A stretch of DNA of 64,000 bases from Kluyvera sp040932435 (GTDB taxonomy: Bacteria > Pseudomonadota > Gammaproteobacteria > Enterobacterales > Enterobacteriaceae), in contig NZ_JBFQGA010000001.1 of the NCBI RefSeq assembly GCF_040932435.1, positions 674,095 through 738,094 on the forward strand, written 5' to 3'. Made by a program: the position numbers and the translations under genes. The notes under the pieces are model-generated. The model was not told the origin of the DNA. It did no database searches and saw only the letters and a list, made by a program, of their open reading frames with translations. The stretch's first letter is position 1. Each line of letters opens with the position of its first letter. Shown piece after piece: positions 40,659-48,805 of the stretch.

Positions 40659-41537
40659 TTAGAATAATTTTTTTGACCATCCAAGCTTGGTACTTAATGT
40701 ATTGAAATAGCTGTAGTCTTTAGGGTGAATTAAATTGAGATGATAGTCGCTGCGGCGAATCAGGACATCTTCCCCCTCTTGAATAGGCAGCGCTATCTGG
40801 CTGTCGCAGCTGATCTCCAGATCGTTTCGGCGGTGCGAGAAGCGCAGGCGGATAGTACTGTTGCTGTTAATCACCAGCGGACGCGCGGAGAGCGTGTGCG
40901 GGAACATTGGTACCAGCGTAATGGCGTCGAGCGATGGCGTCAGAATAGGACCGCCCGCGGAGAGGGAGTAGGCCGTGGAACCGGTAGGCGTTGAGATAAT
41001 CAGCCCATCTGAGCGCTGGGAAAACGCGAAGGTCTCATCGATATAGACCTCAAACTCAATCATATGTGCCACTTTGCCCGGATGCAGTACCACTTCGTTG
41101 ATAGCAGTGCTGATGCGTTTTTGGCAATCTTGCTGACAGACTTGGGCTTCTAGCAGGAAACGTTTTTCGGCAATGTAGTTGCCGTCTAGCACGTCGGCAA
41201 GCTGTTGGTGCGCGTTGTCCGGGTCGAGGTCGGTGAGGAAACCGAGGTTGCCACGGTTAATACCGATGACGCTGACATCGTAGCGCGCTAAGGTGCGCGC
41301 CGCACCAAGCATATTACCGTCACCGCCCACGACGACCGCTAGGTCAGCTTTTTGACCTATTTCTGCCAAAGTGCCGGTTTTCACGTTATCGAGCTTTAAT
41401 TCTTGGGCTATCTGGCGCTCAACAATGACATCGTAGCCTTTGGTGCACAGCCAGCGATAGAGCATTTCATGTGTCGTCAGAGCCGTCGGGTGACGAGGGT
41501 GTCCTACAATACCGATACACTTGAAATGATTGTTCAT
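40659..41537 (-). CDS. nadK: NAD kinase NadK
   Basis: Phosphorylates NAD to NADP. The 292-residue protein has the GGDGN motif, the NE/D active-site region around AINEVVLHPG and the glycine-rich TPTGSTAYSLSAGGP. The frame stays open a long way upstream, into the antisense of grpE, but the ATG at 41537 gives the family N terminus MNNHFKCIGIVGHPRHP. Confidence 0.97.
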   Translation of the reverse strand: MNNHFKCIGIVGHPRHPTALTTHEMLYRWLCTKGYDVIVERQIAQELKLDNVKTGTLAEIGQKADLAVVVGGDGNMLGAARTLARYDVSVIGINRGNLGFLTDLDPDNAHQQLADVLDGNYIAEKRFLLEAQVCQQDCQKRISTAINEVVLHPGKVAHMIEFEVYIDETFAFSQRSDGLIISTPTGSTAYSLSAGGPILTPSLDAITLVPMFPHTLSARPLVINSNSTIRLRFSHRRNDLEISCDSQIALPIQEGEDVLIRRSDYHLNLIHPKDYSYFNTLSTKLGWSKKLF

Positions 41538-41585
41538 TTTCTGAATGTCCTTGTGCCAAAGATTGATGACAATGTGAGAGCTTCC

Positions 41586-41614
41586 CTTGAAACCCGGAAT
41601 CTGATCCCCATAAT
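41586..41614 (+). promoter_or_regulatory. Sigma-32 heat-shock promoter of grpE
   Basis: CTTGAAA (41586-41592) and CCCCATAAT (41606-41614) with a 13-bp spacer match the sigma-32 consensus and lie 45 bp upstream of grpE. Confidence 0.92.
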
Positions 41615-41658
41615 AATCCAGGTTAGCGAGATGATTGTGAAAAAACGCGGAGAAATTC

Positions 41659-42252
41659 ATGAGTAGTAAAGAACAGAAAACGCCTGAGGGGCAATCCCCG
41701 GAAGAAATTATCATGGAACAGCACGAAGAAGTTGAGGCGGTTGCATCAGACGCTTCTGCTGAACAGGTGGATCCGCGCGATGAAAAAATTGCGAACCTTG
41801 AGTCGCAGTTAGCGGAAGCCGAAACTCGCGAGCGCGAAAGCGTCCTGCGCGTGAAGGCAGAAATGGAGAACCTGCGTCGTCGTACTGAAATCGACGTCGA
41901 GAAGGCACACAAATTCGCGCTGGAAAAATTCGTCAACGAACTGCTGCCGGTGCTGGATAGCCTAGACCGCGCGCTGGAGGTGGCCAACAAAGATAGCGAA
42001 GCGATGGCGGGGATGGTTGAAGGTATTGAACTGACCCGTAAGTCGATGCTGGACGTGGTGGCCAAATTTGGCGTTCAGGTTGTTGCGGACATCAATGTGC
42101 CGATGGACCCGAATGTTCACCAAGCCATTGCGATGGTTGAGTCCGAAGACGTCGCGGCTGGCAACGTGCTGATGGTGATGCAGAAAGGCTATACGCTGAA
42201 CGGTCGTACCATTCGCGCAGCGATGGTCTCCGTGGCAAAAGCGAAGGCTTAA
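41659..42252 (+). CDS. grpE: Nucleotide exchange factor GrpE
   Basis: DnaK cochaperone that releases ADP. It has 197 residues (E. coli length) with an acidic disordered N terminus, a long dimerising coiled coil (about 40-135) and the C-terminal beta domain with the signature VMQKGYTLNGRTIRAAMVSV. It is divergent from nadK. Confidence 0.98.
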   Translation: MSSKEQKTPEGQSPEEIIMEQHEEVEAVASDASAEQVDPRDEKIANLESQLAEAETRERESVLRVKAEMENLRRRTEIDVEKAHKFALEKFVNELLPVLDSLDRALEVANKDSEAMAGMVEGIELTRKSMLDVVAKFGVQVVADINVPMDPNVHQAIAMVESEDVAAGNVLMVMQKGYTLNGRTIRAAMVSVAKAKA

Positions 42253-42261
42253 GCTTCGTTT

Positions 42262-42289
42262 TACCCTCTCCCCGAACGGGGAGAGGGTA
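42262..42289. terminator. Stem-loop between grpE and corB
   Basis: A 12-bp perfect stem (TACCCTCTCCCC / GGGGAGAGGGTA) with loop GAAC separates convergent genes. T tracts are poor on both sides. Confidence 0.75.
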
Positions 42290-42293
42290 TTGA

Positions 42294-43580
42294 TTAATCC
42301 GCGACGCTCTCGCGAATGGGTCTTATCGGGTTCACCTGAACCTGCTTTATCACGTTATCCTGCACGTCAAGAATATCGATATCGTAATGCGCGATACGCA
42401 CTCGCGTACCTATCGCTGGGATCTCTTCTAACGCTTCCACAATCATCCCATTAACGGTTCGCGCTTCGTCTTCCGGCAGATGCCAGTTAAAGGCTTTATT
42501 CAATTCGCGCACGTTGGCGCCGCCATCAATAATCACCGAACCGTCATTTTGTGGGTTCACCTCTTCGGCAAGAGACGGGGACATCGAGGTGGTAAAGTCA
42601 CCTACAATTTCTTCGAGGATATCTTCGACCGTCACCAGCCCCTGAATATCACCATATTCGTCGACCACAAGACCGACTTTCTTTTTGTTGCGCTGAAACT
42701 TCACTAGCTGCGTACTCAGCGGCGTACCTTCCGGCACAAAGTAAATTTCATCGGCGGCCCGCAGCATCACCTCTTTGGTGAACTCTTTTTTCTCGGTCAT
42801 CAGGCGATAGGCTTCGCGTACGCGCAGCATGCTGATGGCGTCGTCCAGCGAATCGCGATAGAGCACGATACGGCCATGCGGGGAGTGGGTCAGCTGACGA
42901 ACGATAGCTTTCCAATCATCGTTGATGTTGATACCGACAATTTCATTGCGCGGCACCATGATGTCGTCAACGCTAATTTTTTCCAGATCCAGCACCGACA
43001 GCAGCATATCTTGGTTACGGCGGGAGATTTGCGCCCGGGATTCGTTAACGATGGTACGTAGCTCATCTTTGCTGAGCGCGCTGCTGATGGTGATATCGGT
43101 TTTGATACCCATCATGCGCATCAAAATTCGGGTAATTAGATTGAGCAACCACACCAGCGGCATCATCAGAACTTGCAGCGGCGCAAGCAGGAAGCTGCTT
43201 GGGTAGGCGACTTTCTCGGGATACAGCGCGGCAATGGTTTTTGGCAACACTTCGGCGAAGACCAGTACCACAAAAGTTAGAACACCGGTGGCAATGGCGA
43301 CGCCCACATCGCCATACAGGCGCATGCCGACGATGGTGCCAAGTGCAGACGCTAGGATGTTGACCAAGTTATTACCAATCAGCACTAGGCTGATTAAGCG
43401 GTCAGGCTTTTGTAGCAGTTTTTCAACGCGGCGCGCCCGACGGTCACCTTGTTTCGCCAGATGACGCAGACGGTAGCGGTTGAGCGTCATCATGCCGGTT
43501 TCGGAACCGGAGAAATAGGCGGAAATGACCACCATGATGATCAGCGTAACGATCAGCGTGGTGGTTGAAATATGTTCCAA
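42294..43580 (-). CDS. corB: CNNM/CorC-family membrane protein CorB (YfjD)
   Basis: A 428-residue inner membrane protein: DUF21/CNNM transmembrane domain (about 1-180, containing SGSETGMMTLNRYR), a CBS-domain pair (about 190-330) and a C-terminal CorC_HlyC domain. Related proteins mediate Mg2+ transport or resistance to Mg2+ and Co2+. It is followed upstream by ypjD with 16 bp between, so probably one transcript. Confidence 0.92.
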   Translation of the reverse strand: MEHISTTTLIVTLIIMVVISAYFSGSETGMMTLNRYRLRHLAKQGDRRARRVEKLLQKPDRLISLVLIGNNLVNILASALGTIVGMRLYGDVGVAIATGVLTFVVLVFAEVLPKTIAALYPEKVAYPSSFLLAPLQVLMMPLVWLLNLITRILMRMMGIKTDITISSALSKDELRTIVNESRAQISRRNQDMLLSVLDLEKISVDDIMVPRNEIVGININDDWKAIVRQLTHSPHGRIVLYRDSLDDAISMLRVREAYRLMTEKKEFTKEVMLRAADEIYFVPEGTPLSTQLVKFQRNKKKVGLVVDEYGDIQGLVTVEDILEEIVGDFTTSMSPSLAEEVNPQNDGSVIIDGGANVRELNKAFNWHLPEDEARTVNGMIVEALEEIPAIGTRVRIAHYDIDILDVQDNVIKQVQVNPIRPIRESVAD

Positions 43581-43596
43581 GAGAAGTCCTTAGTAC

Positions 43597-44388
43597 TTAG
43601 CTCACAAACTGTTGAATGATGCGGCTACCGAAATAGGCGAGCGTGAGAATGCCAGCCCCGGCAACGTTAAACCAGACAACCCGGCGTCCGCGCCACCCTT
43701 CATGATAGTGGCCCCATAACAACACGATATAGACGAACCAGGCGATGATGGAAAGGACGGCCTTATCGATATTTTCCATGCTAAAGAGGTTATGCATGTA
43801 AAACAGGCCGGTACAAAGCGTCAGGGTGAGCAGTACAACCCCAACCTGGGTGATGTGAAACATTTTTCGTTCGATGACCATCAGCGGCGGCATTTCGTGG
43901 CTAAACGCCAGCTTCTTATTTTTGAGCTGGTAATCAATCCATGCCAGCTGTAGCGCATAGAGCGCGGCAATAATCAGCGTTGCGTAGGAGAACAGCGATA
44001 GCCCGATATGCACCATGACACCCGGTGTCGCTTCCAAGTGAGTAATAAACTCGTTTGGCATAAAGGTGGCGAACGCGAGGTTTATCAACGCGAAGGCATA
44101 AACGATGGGTAACAGCAGCCAGCCGCGATTGCGCGAGGCGACAATGGTCATTACCGTACAGATCATCAGGCTGACCAGCGAGCCGACGTTCAGCAAGCTG
44201 AGGTTTTGCCCATCTTCACCGCCCGGCAGAATACGCGCTTCCAGTGCAAACGCATGGCACACCAGCGCAACGGTGGCGGAGAGAATTGCCATACGCCGCC
44301 AGCCGCTGTTTTTTTGCAGCAGGCCGGGGATGATCAGCGCGAGGCTGATGGAGTAGGCAACAAGCGCGAGCAGGGCGAAAACAGGCAT
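43597..44388 (-). CDS. ypjD: CcsA-like inner membrane protein YpjD
   Basis: Eight-helix membrane protein of 263 residues, the E. coli length, in the cytochrome c assembly (CcmC/CcsA) superfamily. The loop with AWFVYIVLLWGHYHEGWRGRR resembles the WWD-type region. Its role is uncertain; it pairs with corB in many enterics. Divergent from ffh. Confidence 0.92.
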   Translation of the reverse strand: MPVFALLALVAYSISLALIIPGLLQKNSGWRRMAILSATVALVCHAFALEARILPGGEDGQNLSLLNVGSLVSLMICTVMTIVASRNRGWLLLPIVYAFALINLAFATFMPNEFITHLEATPGVMVHIGLSLFSYATLIIAALYALQLAWIDYQLKNKKLAFSHEMPPLMVIERKMFHITQVGVVLLTLTLCTGLFYMHNLFSMENIDKAVLSIIAWFVYIVLLWGHYHEGWRGRRVVWFNVAGAGILTLAYFGSRIIQQFVS

Positions 44389-44613
44389 AAAGAGTCGGCA
44401 GTCGTCAAAGAGAAGAAAGAGATGCAGTATATACGCAAAATCCGTTGAGTTGTATCAAGGCCGTAGCTTGGTTGAAGGATGGTGCGTATAGCGTTACGTG
44501 ACCTCTGCGTCAACCATGGCCTCACAACTCGTCCGGTGTCGTGTTATACTCCGGCAAATTTCCGTTTTATTGTCGCGTTAGCGACTCACCGTTTCCACCC
44601 CAGGCGAGAGACA

Positions 44614-45978
44614 ATGTTTGATAATTTAACCGATCGTTTGTCGCGCACGCTGCGCAATATCAGTGGCCGTGGACGCCTTACTGAAGACAACGTAAAAGAG
44701 ACGCTGCGCGAAGTGCGCATGGCGCTGCTGGAGGCTGACGTTGCGCTGCCGGTAGTGCGTGATTTTATCAATCGCGTAAAAGAAAAAGCGGTTGGTCATG
44801 AAGTTAACAAAAGCCTGACGCCGGGTCAGGAATTCGTCAAAATCGTTCGTAGTGAACTGGTTTCGGCGATGGGCGAAGAGAACCAGAGCCTGAATCTGGC
44901 CGCTCAGCCTCCAGCCGTGGTGCTGATGGCGGGTCTGCAGGGCGCGGGTAAAACCACTAGCGTCGCTAAGTTAGGTAAATTCCTGCGCGAGAAGCACAAG
45001 AAAAAAGTGCTGGTGGTTTCCGCCGACGTTTATCGCCCAGCGGCGATTAAACAGTTGGAAACGCTGGCCGAGCAGGTTAGCGTGGACTTCTTCCCGTCAG
45101 ACGTCGGTCAGAAGCCTATTGATATCGTTAACGCTGCGCTGAAAGAAGCGAAGCTGAAATTCTACGACGTGCTGCTGGTGGATACCGCCGGTCGTCTGCA
45201 CGTTGACGAAGCGATGATGGACGAAATCAAACAGGTTCATGCGGCGATTAAGCCGGTTGAAACCCTGTTTGTCGTTGACGCCATGACCGGTCAGGATGCG
45301 GCAAATACTGCTAAGGCCTTCAACGAGGCGTTGCCATTAACCGGCGTCGTGTTGACCAAAGTCGACGGCGATGCTCGTGGCGGTGCGGCGCTCTCTATTC
45401 GTCACATCACCGGCAAGCCAATTAAATTCCTCGGCGTTGGCGAAAAAACCGAAGCGCTGGAGCCGTTCCACCCGGATCGTATTGCTTCCCGTATCCTTGG
45501 TATGGGCGACGTGCTGTCGCTTATCGAAGATATCGAGAGCAAGGTTGACCGCGCGCAAGCTGAAAAGCTGGCGACCAAGCTGAAAAAAGGCGACGGTTTT
45601 GACTTAACCGACTTCCTTGAACAGCTGCGCCAGATGAAAAACATGGGCGGCATGGCGAGCCTGATGGGCAAGCTGCCGGGTATGGGGCAGATCCCTGATA
45701 ACGTCAAATCCCAGATGGACGACAAGGTGCTGGTGCGTATGGAGGCGATTATCAACTCCATGACGCACAAGGAACGCGCCAAGCCTGAAATCATTAAAGG
45801 TTCCCGCAAACGTCGTATCGCACAGGGCTGTGGCCTGCAGGTGCAGGACGTTAACCGTCTGCTGAAGCAGTTTGACGACATGCAGCGCATGATGAAGAAG
45901 ATGAAGTCGAAAGGCGGCATGATGAAAATGATGCGCGGGATGAAGGGCATGATGCCACCAGGATTCCCTGGGCGTTAA
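44614..45978 (+). CDS. ffh: Signal recognition particle protein Ffh
   Basis: SRP54 GTPase that binds signal sequences and 4.5S RNA and targets proteins to FtsY. The 454-residue protein has an N domain, a G domain (GLQGAGKTT near residue 106, DTAGRLH near 190) and a Met-rich M domain with tail MMKMMRGMKGMMPP. The frame is open 45 codons upstream; the ATG at 44614 gives the standard MFDNLTDRLSRTLR. Confidence 0.98.
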   Translation: MFDNLTDRLSRTLRNISGRGRLTEDNVKETLREVRMALLEADVALPVVRDFINRVKEKAVGHEVNKSLTPGQEFVKIVRSELVSAMGEENQSLNLAAQPPAVVLMAGLQGAGKTTSVAKLGKFLREKHKKKVLVVSADVYRPAAIKQLETLAEQVSVDFFPSDVGQKPIDIVNAALKEAKLKFYDVLLVDTAGRLHVDEAMMDEIKQVHAAIKPVETLFVVDAMTGQDAANTAKAFNEALPLTGVVLTKVDGDARGGAALSIRHITGKPIKFLGVGEKTEALEPFHPDRIASRILGMGDVLSLIEDIESKVDRAQAEKLATKLKKGDGFDLTDFLEQLRQMKNMGGMASLMGKLPGMGQIPDNVKSQMDDKVLVRMEAIINSMTHKERAKPEIIKGSRKRRIAQGCGLQVQDVNRLLKQFDDMQRMMKKMKSKGGMMKMMRGMKGMMPPGFPGR

Positions 45979-46107
45979 TCCCTTATGTCATGTTGATGAC
46001 GAAGTGTGCTGGCTATCCAGCGCGCTTTGTTCATGGCGAACCCCTCGATTTCACGCTGTCTTATACGGTAACGCCCTAGTTATCGTGCGGTAAAAGACAG
46101 ATGTTGA

Positions 46108-46135
46108 TTGCAATTCCCCCAGAAATGAGTAAAAT
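46108..46135 (+). promoter_or_regulatory. Candidate promoter of the rpsP operon
   Basis: TTGCAA (46108-46113) and TAAAAT (46130-46135) with a 16-bp spacer lie upstream of the leader stem-loop. Both hexamers are moderate matches. Confidence 0.5.
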
Positions 46136-46155
46136 TTTCGGGCTTTTAATATGAC

Positions 46156-46191
46156 ACCGGGCCCCGTCCCTCGATGGGGCCCGGTTGTTCT
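46156..46191 (+). terminator. Attenuator-like stem-loop in the rpsP leader
   Basis: A perfect 10-bp G+C-rich stem (ACCGGGCCCC / GGGGCCCGGT) with a 10-base loop is followed by TTGTTCTATTC, 25 bp ahead of rpsP. Its placement inside the leader suggests control of elongation, by inference. Confidence 0.6.
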
Positions 46192-46210
46192 ATTCACACA
46201 AGAGGATGTT

Positions 46211-46459
46211 ATGGTAACTATTCGTTTAGCACGTCACGGCGCTAAAAAGCGTCCGTTCTACCAGGTTGTTGTTACTGACAGCCGTAACGCACGTAACGGT
46301 CGCTTCATCGAGCGCGTTGGCTTCTTCAACCCGCTGGCAAGCGAAAAAGAAGAAGGCACTCGCCTGGATCTGGATCGCGTAGCTCACTGGGTTGGCCTGG
46401 GCGCTACTGTTTCCGATCGCGTAGCAGCGCTGATCAAAGCCGCTAATAAAGCAGCTTAA
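46211..46459 (+). CDS. rpsP: 30S ribosomal protein S16
   Basis: Ribosomal protein of 82 residues starting MVTIRLARHGAKKRPFYQ, required for 30S assembly. The ATG at 46211 follows AGAGGATG; an upstream in-frame ATG lies inside the leader hairpin and is rejected. First gene of rpsP-rimM-trmD-rplS. Confidence 0.98.
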   Translation: MVTIRLARHGAKKRPFYQVVVTDSRNARNGRFIERVGFFNPLASEKEEGTRLDLDRVAHWVGLGATVSDRVAALIKAANKAA

Positions 46460-46477
46460 TCTGTCACGGTGGTCATG

Positions 46478-47026
46478 ATGAGCAAACAACTCGCCGCAAA
46501 AGCACCTGTTGATCCTATCGTATTGGGCAAAATGGGTTCTTGCTACGGTATCCGTGGTTGGCTCAGAGTGTTTTCCTCCACCGAGGACGCCGAAAGCATT
46601 TTTGACTATCAGCCCTGGTTAATCCAGAAGGCGGGTCAGTGGCAGACCGTTGAGCTGGAAAGCTGGCGCTACCACAATCAGGATATCGTCATTAAGCTGA
46701 AAGGCGTTGACGATCGCGATGCCGCGAATCTGCTGACGAATTGCGAAATTATCGTCGATTCATCACAGCTGCCGGCGCTGGACGATGGTACCTACTATTG
46801 GAAAGACCTTATGGGCTGCCAAGTAGTGACCACTGAAGGCTACGGTCTCGGTAAAGTCATCGATATGATGGAAACCGGGTCGAATGACGTTCTCGTCATT
46901 AAGGCAAACCTGAAAGATGCATTTGGCATCAAGGAACGTCTCGTACCGTTCCTCGATGGGCAGGTTATCAAGAAAGTCGATCTCACTACTCGTACCATCG
47001 AAGTAGATTGGGATCCTGGTTTTTAA
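46478..47026 (+). CDS. rimM: Ribosome maturation factor RimM
   Basis: Binds S19 and helps mature the 30S head. It has 182 residues, an N-terminal RimM beta-barrel and a C-terminal PRC-barrel; GKMGSCYGIRGWLRVFSSTE is characteristic. Two adjacent ATGs exist; 46478 gives the E. coli N terminus MSKQL. Confidence 0.97.
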   Translation: MSKQLAAKAPVDPIVLGKMGSCYGIRGWLRVFSSTEDAESIFDYQPWLIQKAGQWQTVELESWRYHNQDIVIKLKGVDDRDAANLLTNCEIIVDSSQLPALDDGTYYWKDLMGCQVVTTEGYGLGKVIDMMETGSNDVLVIKANLKDAFGIKERLVPFLDGQVIKKVDLTTRTIEVDWDPGF

Positions 47027-47056
47027 ATCTCCGGATAAACGGTAAAAGACGGCGCT

Positions 47057-47824
47057 ATGTGGATTGGCATAATTAGCCTGTTTCCTGAAATGTTCCGCGC
47101 AATTACCGATTACGGGGTAACTGGCCGGGCAGTAAAAAATGGCCTGCTGAACATCCAGAGCTGGAGTCCTCGTGATTTCGCTCATGACCGGCACCGTACC
47201 GTGGACTCACGTCCTTACGGCGGCGGACCGGGGATGTTGATGATGGTGCAACCTTTGCGGGATGCCATCAATGCAGCAAAAGCCGCGGCAGGTGAAGGCG
47301 TGAAGGTGATTTATCTGTCACCTCAGGGACGCAAGCTTGATCAAGCTGGCGTCAGCGAACTGGCAACGAATCAAAAGCTGATTTTGGTGTGCGGTCGCTA
47401 CGAAGGTATTGATGAGCGCGTGATTCAGACCGAGATTGACGAAGAATGGTCTATCGGCGATTACGTTCTCAGCGGTGGTGAGTTACCAGCAATGACGCTC
47501 ATCGACTCTGTGTCCCGGTTTATTCCGGGAGTGCTGGGTCATGAGGCTTCAGCAACCGAAGATTCGTTTGCTGATGGGTTGCTGGACTGCCCACACTATA
47601 CTCGCCCTGAAGTGTTGGAAGGGATGGAAGTACCGCCAGTTCTGCTGTCGGGGAACCATGCTGAGATACGTCGCTGGCGTTTGAAGCAGTCGCTGGGCCG
47701 CTCCTGGCTTAGAAGACCTGAACTTCTGGAAAACCTGGCTCTGACTGAAGAGCAAGCAAGGTTGCTGGCGGAGTTCAAAACGGAACACGCACAACAGCAA
47801 CATAAACATGATGGGCTGGTCTAA
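47057..47824 (+). CDS. trmD: tRNA (guanine-N1)-methyltransferase TrmD
   Basis: SPOUT-family knotted methyltransferase that makes m1G37 in tRNAs and prevents +1 frameshifting. It has 255 residues, the E. coli length. The SAM-binding knot includes YLSPQGRKL, CGRYEGIDERV and SIGDYVLSGGELPA. It follows rimM by 30 bp. Confidence 0.98.
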   Translation: MWIGIISLFPEMFRAITDYGVTGRAVKNGLLNIQSWSPRDFAHDRHRTVDSRPYGGGPGMLMMVQPLRDAINAAKAAAGEGVKVIYLSPQGRKLDQAGVSELATNQKLILVCGRYEGIDERVIQTEIDEEWSIGDYVLSGGELPAMTLIDSVSRFIPGVLGHEASATEDSFADGLLDCPHYTRPEVLEGMEVPPVLLSGNHAEIRRWRLKQSLGRSWLRRPELLENLALTEEQARLLAEFKTEHAQQQHKHDGLV

Positions 47825-47866
47825 GACCCCCAAATATCAGTTTACCCAGGATAAGAGAATTAAATT

Positions 47867-48214
47867 ATGAGCAACATTATCAAGCAACTTGAACAAGAAC
47901 AGATGAAGCAGGACGTACCTTCATTCCGTCCGGGTGATACCGTGGAAGTGAAAGTATGGGTTGTTGAAGGTTCCAAAAAACGTCTGCAGGCATTTGAGGG
48001 CGTGGTTATCGCTATTCGTAGCCGCGGTCTGCACTCTGCATTCACTGTTCGTAAAATTTCCAACGGCGAAGGCGTTGAGCGTGTCTTCCAGACTCACTCT
48101 CCGGTAGTTGACAGCATTGCTGTTAAACGTCGTGGTGCTGTACGTAAAGCTAAACTGTACTACCTGCGTGAGCGCACTGGTAAGTCTGCTCGTATCAAAG
48201 AGCGTCTTAACTAA
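47867..48214 (+). CDS. rplS: 50S ribosomal protein L19
   Basis: Ribosomal protein at the 30S-50S interface, 115 residues, with the family motif VEGSKKRLQAFEGVVIAIR. Last gene of the rpsP operon, followed by a strong terminator. Confidence 0.98.
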   Translation: MSNIIKQLEQEQMKQDVPSFRPGDTVEVKVWVVEGSKKRLQAFEGVVIAIRSRGLHSAFTVRKISNGEGVERVFQTHSPVVDSIAVKRRGAVRKAKLYYLRERTGKSARIKERLN

Positions 48215-48240
48215 GATTCGCGCAAGCGACATCCTGTTAG

Positions 48241-48273
48241 AAAAGGGCTGGCCGAAAGGCTGGCCCTTTTTTT
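48241..48273 (+). terminator. rpsP operon terminator
   Basis: Stem GGGCTGGCC / GGCTGGCCC (two G-U pairs) with a GAAA loop and a seven-T run, 27 bp after rplS. Confidence 0.93.
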
Positions 48274-48347
48274 ATCTCTTACGGCACCAAGAATTAACAT
48301 TTTGCTGATAAAACATTTACAATACCCCTAATTATTGGGAGGGGTGT

Positions 48348-48749
48348 GTGAGTACAAGAGTAATCGACAAATCAGCACTGAAACGGCGAGCCGCATGGGT
48401 TGCGCTGTTTGCTATGGCGCTGATTATCTTTGCTCCGCTGGTCTCCATTTCGTTGCAACAATCGCCGATGAGCGCCATGCCCGGTATGCATCATGAAATG
48501 AACATGCCTATGCCTGCACATCACGCAGCACCGGAGACGATGCCCATCGATCACGGTGAAGCCTGCGGTTATTGCGTGTTGTTAACCCATGTACCTGGCT
48601 TGATGCTGGTGCTCTGCGTGCTACTGTGCGCACGGTTGTTGCGCGTCTCTTCGCCATCTTTTCCACCGGTCGTTGTCCACGAGCTAGAGTTCGCTTGGCT
48701 ATTCCCTGATACCCGCGCGCCACCGCTGTTGTCTGCTTTTTCCGCTTAA
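48348..48749 (+). CDS. Met/His-rich DUF2946-like membrane protein
   Basis: A 133-residue protein starting at GTG after GGAGGGG. It has one N-terminal hydrophobic helix (about 15-35), a Met/His-rich segment (residues 41-69, with MHHEMNMPMPAHH and DHGE), a Cys73-x-x-Cys76 motif and a second helix (about 78-97). The composition suggests copper or another soft metal as ligand. It precedes a PepSY protein by 56 bp and is probably co-transcribed. Function inferred only. Confidence 0.7.
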   Translation: MSTRVIDKSALKRRAAWVALFAMALIIFAPLVSISLQQSPMSAMPGMHHEMNMPMPAHHAAPETMPIDHGEACGYCVLLTHVPGLMLVLCVLLCARLLRVSSPSFPPVVVHELEFAWLFPDTRAPPLLSAFSA

Positions 48750-48805
48750 TAACGATAAATGACGCAAAAGCGTCACGTCTGTTTTCGCCTATATGAAGGA
48801 AAAGT

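Noticed and set aside
41538..42065. Long N-terminal extension of NadK
   Set aside because: It is the antisense of grpE, Ser-rich and unlike any NAD kinase; the ATG at 41537 fits the family.
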